A stretch of DNA of 64,000 nt from Fusobacterium varium (GTDB lineage Bacteria > Fusobacteriota > Fusobacteriia > Fusobacteriales > Fusobacteriaceae), in contig LR134390.1 of assembly GCA_900637705.1 (NCBI GenBank), positions 1,116,001-1,180,000 of the forward strand, read 5' to 3'. The notes below the pieces were generated by a model. That model had not been told where the DNA came from. It did not search any database and was given only the letters and a program-made list of their open reading frames with translations. This document shows, piece after piece, positions 58,725 through 64,000 of this stretch (position 1 is the stretch's first letter; each line of letters begins with the position of its first letter). Position numbers and translations under genes: made by a program.

Positions 58725-59417
58725 ATGAAATTTGATTTAGTATTGTTTGATATAGATGGGACACTTCTTGATTTTGATTTAGCTGAAAAGAATGCATTAG
58801 CTGATACATTAAAAGAATATAATTTTATCTGTAATAATGAAATTTTAAATAGATATCATGAGATAAATATCTTTTATTGGAAGCAGTTAGAAAAAGGGCT
58901 TATAGATAAAAAACAGCTGGCATACAAAAGATATGAGCAGTTATTTTTAGAATATGGAATAAAAACCGACATAGATACATTTAACTTTAAGTATAGAAAT
59001 AGACTGAAAGAAGGAGCATATCTTCTGGATAATGCTATGGAAATATGTAAAGAGTTACATACTAATAAAATAAAATTAGGAGTAGCTTCTAATGGTGGAA
59101 ACGATATTCAAATAAGAAGAATAAGAAAGATAGGATTAGATAGATATCTCGATTATATATTTGTATCAGAGGAAATAGGATATAATAAACCTCATAAAAA
59201 GTATTTTGAGCATATATTTACAAAAGTGGGTAAGATGCCAAAAGAAAAAATTATGATGGTGGGTGATTCACTCACAGCAGATATACAAGGAGGGAAAAAT
59301 GCAGGAATAATGACATGCTGGTATAATCCTAAGGGTGAAACTGGCATGAAAAATATAAGACCTGATTATGAAATAAAAGATCTTTTAGAATTGAGAAAGA
59401 TAATAGGGATTGCATAA
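58725..59417 (+). CDS. HAD-family phosphatase, YjjG/YfnB-like nucleotidase
   Basis: 230 residues from the ATG at 58725 (AAAAGGAGAT upstream); an in-frame ATG at 58671 lacks a ribosome site. HAD motif I is LFDIDGTLLDFD with Asp9 and Asp11; motif II lies in LGVASNGG; motif III/IV are in KPHKKYF and MVGDSLTADIQGGKNAGI. The pattern, including TLLDFDLAEKNAL after motif I, fits the YjjG pyrimidine-nucleotidase subgroup, which clears unusual nucleotides. Cytoplasmic. A terminator follows directly. Confidence 0.85.
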   Translation: MKFDLVLFDIDGTLLDFDLAEKNALADTLKEYNFICNNEILNRYHEINIFYWKQLEKGLIDKKQLAYKRYEQLFLEYGIKTDIDTFNFKYRNRLKEGAYLLDNAMEICKELHTNKIKLGVASNGGNDIQIRRIRKIGLDRYLDYIFVSEEIGYNKPHKKYFEHIFTKVGKMPKEKIMMVGDSLTADIQGGKNAGIMTCWYNPKGETGMKNIRPDYEIKDLLELRKIIGIA

Positions 59418-59418
59418 T

Positions 59419-59458
59419 AAAAAAGAGATCAGTAGCAATAAACTACGATCTCTTTTTT
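59419..59458 (+). terminator. Terminator after the HAD phosphatase
   Basis: AAAAGAGATC pairs with GATCTCTTTT, with an internal GTAG/CTAC pair, followed by T residues. A second perfect hairpin, TTTTGGGA/TCCCAAAA, starts within its T run (59455-59479). Confidence 0.88.
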
Positions 59459-59492
59459 GGGACTAGGAATATCCCAAAATTGTATGGTTTAT

Positions 59493-59667
59493 AAAAACAA
59501 GCCCCAATCACAAAGCTTATTTTTGGTCACAAATTAAACAAAAATACTTACCATATATATATTTCATTTATTAATAAGGGAAACCCCAACCTATGTAAGT
59601 CAGGGTTATATGGGTTGTTCACATGAGTGAACTATGGGTATTAGAAACAAACTGTCATTGTTCTACC
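59493..59667 (-). ncRNA. Candidate small non-coding RNA with its own promoter
   Basis: Minus strand. TTGACT (59701-59696), 17 bases, TATTAT (59678-59673) would start transcription near 59666. The predicted transcript of about 175 bases contains GTTCAC-TCAT-GTGAAC, a CAACC/GGTTG arm, C-rich/G-rich tracts (AACCC, GGGGTT), and ends in AAGC...GCTT followed by GTTTTT (59499-59493). No protein can be read: the only frame near the promoter is five codons and its AAGGAGG (59672-59666) would lie at or before the transcript start. I do not recognise the family; 6S RNA, tmRNA and SRP RNA patterns are absent. Confidence 0.45.
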
Positions 59668-59816
59668 TCCTTATAATATCACACTATAAATGTATAGTCA
59701 ATCTTTTAATCAATTCATAGTTTATATGAAATAGATTTTTTATATAAATATGATTAAAAAATAATCCATAAATGAATATAAAGTATTCGAAAATATGTTT
59801 TCGTTATTAAAATAAC

Positions 59817-59845
59817 TTGTATAAAAATAGTTTATTAGATAATAT
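59817..59845 (+). promoter_or_regulatory. Probable promoter of the PqqB-like gene
   Basis: TTGTAT (59817-59822), 17 bases, TAATAT (59840-59845), about 27 bases before the start codon. A CGAAAA/TTTTCG hairpin lies just upstream (59788-59803). Confidence 0.5.
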
Positions 59846-59871
59846 ATATAGAAGATATAAAGTGGGAGGAA

Positions 59872-60735
59872 ATGATGAGTGTAATAGTAAAATTCTTGGG
59901 AACAGCACAAGATGGAGGAATTCCACAGATGGAATGTAATTGTGAAATATGTACAGATATAAGAGCAGGAAAAAGAAAAGAGATACTTCAAGCTGCAATT
60001 GGAATAGAAAATGCCAAAACTGGAAATAGATATATGATAGAGGCAACACCTGCTTTTTCCAAACAATATCAGAGTTTTATAGCAGATAAAAATGGAAAGT
60101 TAGATGGAATATTTTTAACACATGCACATATGGGACATTATACAGGATTGATGTATTTGGGAAGAGAAGCCCTTAATTCAAAAGGAATAAAAGTATATGT
60201 AAGCAGTAAAATGGCAGAGTTTTTGAGAACTAATGCTCCATGGAGTCAACTTGTAAAACTTAAAAATATAGATTTAATAGAATTTGAAAGTGGAAAAGAA
60301 TTAGTTTTAGATAATGATATAAGAATAATTCCAGTGGAAGTTCCCCACAGAAACGAATTTGCCGATACACATGGATTTATAGTAAAAGGAAAGAAAAGTT
60401 TTTTCTTTGTTCCTGATATAGATAGCTGGGAAGGATTTGAAAATCAATTAAATGACATATTTAAACAATGTGATTATTTGGCAGTAGATGCTACTTTTTA
60501 TACAAAGGAAGAAATAGGAAGTATAAGAGGAAGAAATTTTAAAGAGATACCACACCCTACTGTAGAGGAAACAATAGATTTTATAAAAAGTAACAATTGG
60601 AATTTGAAAGATAAAAAAGTTATATTAACTCATTTTAATCATACTAATCTTTTATTTACAAATAAAAAATTGAAAGAAAAGGTAGAAAAGGCAGGAATAA
60701 TAATATCTGAAGATGGAATGGAAATCACTCTTTAA
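59872..60735 (+). CDS. PqqB-like metallo-beta-lactamase fold hydrolase
   Basis: 287 residues. The start FLGTAQDGGIPQMECNCEIC is shared with PqqB-like proteins, including a C-x-C-x2-C cysteine cluster that could bind an extra metal. The metal motif is THAHMGHYTGL: H-x-H-x-x-H is kept, but Gly takes the place of the Asp in the standard H-x-H-x-D-H. Further ligands are probably His of VPHRNEF, Asp of VPDID and His of LTHFNH. No other pqq genes are present and PQQ synthesis is not expected, so the reaction is unknown. RBS GGGAGGA. Confidence 0.8.
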   Translation: MMSVIVKFLGTAQDGGIPQMECNCEICTDIRAGKRKEILQAAIGIENAKTGNRYMIEATPAFSKQYQSFIADKNGKLDGIFLTHAHMGHYTGLMYLGREALNSKGIKVYVSSKMAEFLRTNAPWSQLVKLKNIDLIEFESGKELVLDNDIRIIPVEVPHRNEFADTHGFIVKGKKSFFFVPDIDSWEGFENQLNDIFKQCDYLAVDATFYTKEEIGSIRGRNFKEIPHPTVEETIDFIKSNNWNLKDKKVILTHFNHTNLLFTNKKLKEKVEKAGIIISEDGMEITL

Positions 60736-60817
60736 AATAATATTATTATTTTAAATTGATTTTATTTGAAATATAGAGTATTATATAAGAGCAGAATATA
60801 TGTAAGGAGTGATAAGT

Positions 60818-61708
60818 GTGCAGAAAAAGACTGTATGTAAAATAGCACTGGTATGTGTAGCAGCAACTTGGGGAGGAGGGTTTCCTATAACTAAAATAGC
60901 TTTGGACAGTGGTATGGCACCAAATGCTATTATGAGTTTAAGATTTTTAATAGCTTCCCTTTTGATATTTTTATTTCTTTTTATAAAAAAAGTGAAAGTA
61001 ACAAAGGCTGAAATGAAATTAGGATTGGGAGCTGGTTTAGTATTAGGAACTGCTTTCTCGTTGCAGACAGTAGGACTTATGCATACAACTTCATCAAAAA
61101 ATGCTTTTATAACTGGAGCTTATGTTGTATGTGTGCCATTCATGTTATGGATTCTTACTAAGAAAAGACCTAAGTGGATAACTTACCTTTCTTCCATAAT
61201 ATGTTTTACGGGAATAGGATTTTTATCTTTAGATGGAGATTTGTCAATGAATTATGGAGATGTGCTGACATTGATATGTGCTTTTTTCTTTGCTCTTCAA
61301 ATATCTATTATAGGGGCTAGAATAGGTAATATGAATCCGGTAGTTATAAATGCTTTTCAGATGTTTAGTGGAGGATTGCTAACATTATTATTAAATATAA
61401 CTTATGAAAATTTTTCTATTGTTACTACAAAACTTACAGGCATACAGGTTATGGCAGTAGGGTTTCTAATAATATTTAATACTTTAATAGCATATTTAGT
61501 TCAAACAACTGCTCAAAAATATGTTGAGTCTTCAACAGCTTCTCTCATATTATCTACAGAAATACTTTTTGGAGCAATAACTTCTGTTATTCTTTTAGGA
61601 GATCCAATAACAATAAAAACTGTCTTAGGAGGATTATTGATATTTGCATCAGTAGTTATATCAGAAACAGAATTGAAATTTTTCACTAAAAAATATATAG
61701 AAAATTAA
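60818..61708 (+). CDS. DMT superfamily transporter (EamA type)
   Basis: 296 residues from GTG at 60818, which has AAGGAG eight bases upstream; a GTG at 60809 overlaps that site and is rejected. Ten membrane segments in two EamA repeats: LVCVAATWGGGFPITKIAL and PNAIMSLRFLIASLLI in the first, GDVLTLICAFFFALQI and ASLILSTEILFGAITSVILLGD in the second. Such proteins export or exchange amino acids, nucleobases or other metabolites; the substrate is not predictable. Followed by a strong terminator. Confidence 0.88.
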   Translation: MQKKTVCKIALVCVAATWGGGFPITKIALDSGMAPNAIMSLRFLIASLLIFLFLFIKKVKVTKAEMKLGLGAGLVLGTAFSLQTVGLMHTTSSKNAFITGAYVVCVPFMLWILTKKRPKWITYLSSIICFTGIGFLSLDGDLSMNYGDVLTLICAFFFALQISIIGARIGNMNPVVINAFQMFSGGLLTLLLNITYENFSIVTTKLTGIQVMAVGFLIIFNTLIAYLVQTTAQKYVESSTASLILSTEILFGAITSVILLGDPITIKTVLGGLLIFASVVISETELKFFTKKYIEN

Positions 61709-61734
61709 AAGGAGATTTTTTAATCTCCTTTTTT
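61707..61734 (+). terminator. Terminator after the DMT transporter
   Basis: AAAAGGAGATT pairs perfectly with AATCTCCTTTT, then T residues. The A run on the left means it may also serve the minus-strand gene at 61749. Confidence 0.9.
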
Positions 61735-61748
61735 GCTGCTGAATTTTA

Positions 61749-62822
61749 TTAAAAATATTGCACTATTATCTTGATTAGAATAGGATAAAAAGCTATTACA
61801 CATACTAATCTTATAAATTGCATGACAGCAACTTTAGGAGTATCAGCACCTAATTCTCCAGCTATAATAGCTATATCTGATATTCCACCAGGAGCAGCAG
61901 AAAACATAGAAGTAGGAATATTGAAATCACTTATCTTATATACCATTATCCCAAGAATAAGATTCATAAGACAGAAGCCACTGATGACTATAATTACAGG
62001 AATTGCAATTGTTTTCATTCCAAGAATATCTCCCATAGTCATTTTAGCACCTATCAAAGCTCCTCCCAATACCTGAATAAACTGTCTTAGTTTTATAGGC
62101 ATAAAGGCTTTATTGCTTTTTATATTATATGCAGCTACCCCAGCCATAGATACACTCATAGCACCAGCAGGAATACCGACATAATATCCAGCAAAACCAG
62201 ATATGACACCTATTGTCATTGTTATAATAATTTTTTTTAGATCTTCCATAAATGGAATTTTTTCTTTTTTCTTTTCAGAGATTGTTTCTTTTGAGGATTT
62301 TAAATTTTCAGTTTCCTCAGCAGGAGATTTTGATTTATAATACTTAATAACTCCTTTTATAAGCCAAGGAATAAGGCACATGACAGAAATCAGACGCATC
62401 ATCTGCATAACAGCCACCTTAGATGTATCAGCTCCAAAATCATAAGCTATCAGAGTCATATCCATTATTCCTCCAGGAGCAGTACAAAAAAGAGCTGTTT
62501 TCATATCAATATCAGAAGAACTATAAAGAAAATATCCCATAACAAAATTAATAAGAGCCATAAGAATTACCATTATAGCAGCAGGTTTAAAAACTTTTTT
62601 TAATTCAATAATATCATTGTATTTTATACGGGCTCCTATAAATGCTCCAGTAGATATTTGAGCTATAATTTTATAGCTTTGAGGAAGATAAGCTTTTCCT
62701 GTAACAACGCTAAAAATAGCAACTGCAAATAATGAACCAATCATAGCACCAGCAGGAACTTTGTATTTTAAGGCAATTCCAGCACCTATCAAACCAACAA
62801 AAAAAGTAATAAAAAACCACAA
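61749..62822 (-). CDS. AbrB-family membrane protein (putative transporter/regulator)
   Basis: 357 residues with about ten membrane segments in two homologous halves. Each half has the pattern IPAGAMxGSLxA...QxxxGALIGxKx...ILxxxI and a signature TAPGGIMDMTLIAYDFGADTSKVAVMQMMRLISV in the first half and SAAPGGISDIAIIAGELGADTPKVAVMQFIRLVCV in the second (quoted in part). This is the AbrB duplication family, named for E. coli AbrB, a putative regulator of aidB; members are probably carboxylate or similar transporters. The start is TTG with a strong GGGGGG site. Confidence 0.82.
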   Translation of the reverse strand: MWFFITFFVGLIGAGIALKYKVPAGAMIGSLFAVAIFSVVTGKAYLPQSYKIIAQISTGAFIGARIKYNDIIELKKVFKPAAIMVILMALINFVMGYFLYSSSDIDMKTALFCTAPGGIMDMTLIAYDFGADTSKVAVMQMMRLISVMCLIPWLIKGVIKYYKSKSPAEETENLKSSKETISEKKKEKIPFMEDLKKIIITMTIGVISGFAGYYVGIPAGAMSVSMAGVAAYNIKSNKAFMPIKLRQFIQVLGGALIGAKMTMGDILGMKTIAIPVIIVISGFCLMNLILGIMVYKISDFNIPTSMFSAAPGGISDIAIIAGELGADTPKVAVMQFIRLVCVIAFYPILIKIIVQYF

Positions 62823-62966
62823 AATACTTTCCCCCCTTATTGTATATATTTTAAATATCCATAGAGATATTATAACTCAAAACTAACATAAGTGAAATGA
62901 AAATCATAATTTTTCTAAAAATATGATATAATTATTATAAAAGATAATGGTTGAAAGGAAAAATTT

Positions 62967-64000
62967 ATGATAAAAATAGCAATTTTAACTCCTAAAAATT
63001 CATACTCCTATGTAAGAGATGCATTAAAAGATGTAGAGGGAGAAAAGGAATATATTTTTTATGATAATCTTAACCAATTAAAAGATATATACCGAGAAAA
63101 TGCGCATAAATTTGATGGAGTAGTTACCAGTGGGCCTATTGGTTTTGAGATTATAAGAAAAAATACAAAAATAACTACACCTGTATATTATATAGAGATT
63201 GCAAAATATGAATTATATAAATGTTTATTTCAGGTATTATCAGAGAATCCGGGAATAGATTTTTCAAGAGTTTATATAGATTTTGTATCTGAAGTTGAAA
63301 AAGAATACTGGCTGGAAGATACTTTTTCAAAAGGAAAAGAGCCGATATTCCTTCCTTTAGACTATAGTGATGTAAAATTATATGAAAACTTTAAGGAAAA
63401 ATATCTTAGATTGATAGCTGAGAACAAAGTTGATTTAATTTTGACAAGGATAAGTAATATGCTCTCATTTTTAGATACTTTAAATGTACCTTACATATTT
63501 TTGTTTCCATCTAAAAATACTATAAAGGAAACAGTAGAGTTTGCTATAAGAGATATCAAGGCTTCAAAAGCTGATAGTAAAGAGATAGTAATGGGAAAAA
63601 TAACTTCTGATGGAGATATAAATGAATTAAAAAATAGGCTGGGATATGATTTTAAAAATTTTATTACTCAGAAGGTAGATGATTATGTAGAAGTTTTTAT
63701 GTTGAAAAAAGAATTTTTCAATATTGTTCCCAAGGAAATAATTAAAAAAGAGTATAAATCAAAAGTGAACATAGGTTGGGGTGGTGGAGCTAGCATTAGT
63801 GAAGCTAGATTTTATGCTGATGAATCATATAGAAAAAATGTTGAATCTAATGGGGAAGTTTTGTGTTTAATAGAAGCTGGAGGCACTACAATTCTTACAG
63901 GAACTTCTGAAGAAAGTAAAAAGGATTTAGATATAATAGAAAGATTAAAAGAGATAAACATAACTGGAGAAAAGGCCAGAGAGCTTATAGAACTTTATAA
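62967..64000 (+). CDS. Large protein of unknown function, N-terminal part (runs off the window)
   Basis: 345 codons are present with no stop, from the ATG at 62967. It begins IKIAILTPKNSYSYVRDAL. The first 190 residues alternate strands and helices (FDGVVTSGPIGFEII, TPVYYIEIAKYELYKCL, NKVDLILTRISNMLSFL), resembling the PrpR N-terminal/Rossmann-type sensor domains of some transcription activators. The later part has NIGWGGGASISEARFYADES and GEVLCLIEAGGTTILTGTSEE, ending in a helix (LKEINITGEKARELIELY) that could lead into a DNA-binding domain. Function not assigned. The C-terminus is outside the window. Confidence 0.6.
   Translation, partial: MIKIAILTPKNSYSYVRDALKDVEGEKEYIFYDNLNQLKDIYRENAHKFDGVVTSGPIGFEIIRKNTKITTPVYYIEIAKYELYKCLFQVLSENPGIDFSRVYIDFVSEVEKEYWLEDTFSKGKEPIFLPLDYSDVKLYENFKEKYLRLIAENKVDLILTRISNMLSFLDTLNVPYIFLFPSKNTIKETVEFAIRDIKASKADSKEIVMGKITSDGDINELKNRLGYDFKNFITQKVDDYVEVFMLKKEFFNIVPKEIIKKEYKSKVNIGWGGGASISEARFYADESYRKNVESNGEVLCLIEAGGTTILTGTSEESKKDLDIIERLKEINITGEKARELIELY

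Noticed and set aside
59493-59667. 6S RNA or tmRNA at the minus-strand transcript
   Set aside because: The ends do not pair to form the long 6S closing stem, and there is no tRNA-like end with CCA or tag frame.
59655-59672. AAGGAGG followed by ATG and five codons (MTVCF) on the minus strand, as a possible type I toxin start
   Set aside because: The frame is five codons, and the promoter spacing puts the transcript start at or inside the ribosome site. Even adding a base gives only about 17 residues without toxin features.

Overview
The window is AT-rich (stems and coding bias suggest well under 35% G+C) and looks like the chromosome of a Fusobacterium. The evidence is two FadA-type adhesins, a large Fusobacterium-style type V autotransporter with MORN2-type lipoproteins, a Gram-negative lipid A acyltransferase beside Firmicute-like genes (HPr kinase, RNase M5, SepF, DUF896), the anaerobic cobalamin pathway, and a 16S rRNA whose 5' region fits the F. 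varium/ulcerans/mortiferum group better than F. nucleatum as I remember them. The species call is an inference. About fifteen genes are split by single-base indels, almost all one missing base in an A, T or G run. This is more likely a property of the assembly than real gene decay, so split genes are annotated here as one gene each.

Layout. 1-10 kb: the end of lepA, an M20 amidohydrolase, a lipid A acyltransferase, a MORN2 lipoprotein, then mtnN-folC-small membrane protein-hprK-nrnA-CsgG-like lipoprotein-sepF in one direction. The hprK product is a tandem double copy with a degenerate first half. 10.6-15.85 kb: a complete rRNA operon (16S, tRNA-Ile, tRNA-Ala, 23S, 5S) with promoter, processing stems and terminator. 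15.9-20.6 kb: FtsW/RodA protein, DUF896, asnS, an esterase and RNase M5 (the 5S maturase). 20.6-22.9 kb: a decayed 143-bp tandem repeat, then a preQ1-I riboswitch controlling a radical SAM enzyme (QueL-like) and a YhhQ transporter, a queuosine-precursor salvage unit.

23-34 kb is an accessory surface locus: two SurA-like paralogues flank a dead tyrosine recombinase that lies between 21-bp inverted repeats; then come small lipoproteins, two FadA-like adhesins, a membrane protein, three HU-like genes, a 1292-residue autotransporter and a MORN2 lipoprotein. Between the second and third HU-like genes two 26-bp inverted repeats (24/26 identical, each with internal dyad symmetry) enclose about 170 bp that carries a good promoter pointing away from the autotransporter. 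This has the architecture of an invertible, phase-variable promoter, in the OFF orientation in this assembly.

34-40.5 kb: an IS3 remnant, an HdeD-like protein, holA, a two-domain ABC permease, a Gfo/Idh/MocA oxidoreductase and a UvrD-type helicase. 40.8-53.1 kb: a promoter and cobalamin riboswitch lead a tightly packed 13-gene operon, cbiP-cbiB-cobD-cbiA-cbiC-cbiD-cbiE-cbiT-cbiL-cbiF-cbiG-cbiH-cbiJ, covering most of the anaerobic corrin ring pathway; cobalt chelatase and nucleotide-loop genes are not in the window. 53.2-64 kb: a hypothetical protein, a DUF969-DUF979-pcp operon, tRNA-Glu, homoserine kinase, a HAD phosphatase, a candidate non-coding RNA on the minus strand, a PqqB-like hydrolase, a DMT transporter, an AbrB-family membrane protein and the start of a large protein of unknown function running off the end.
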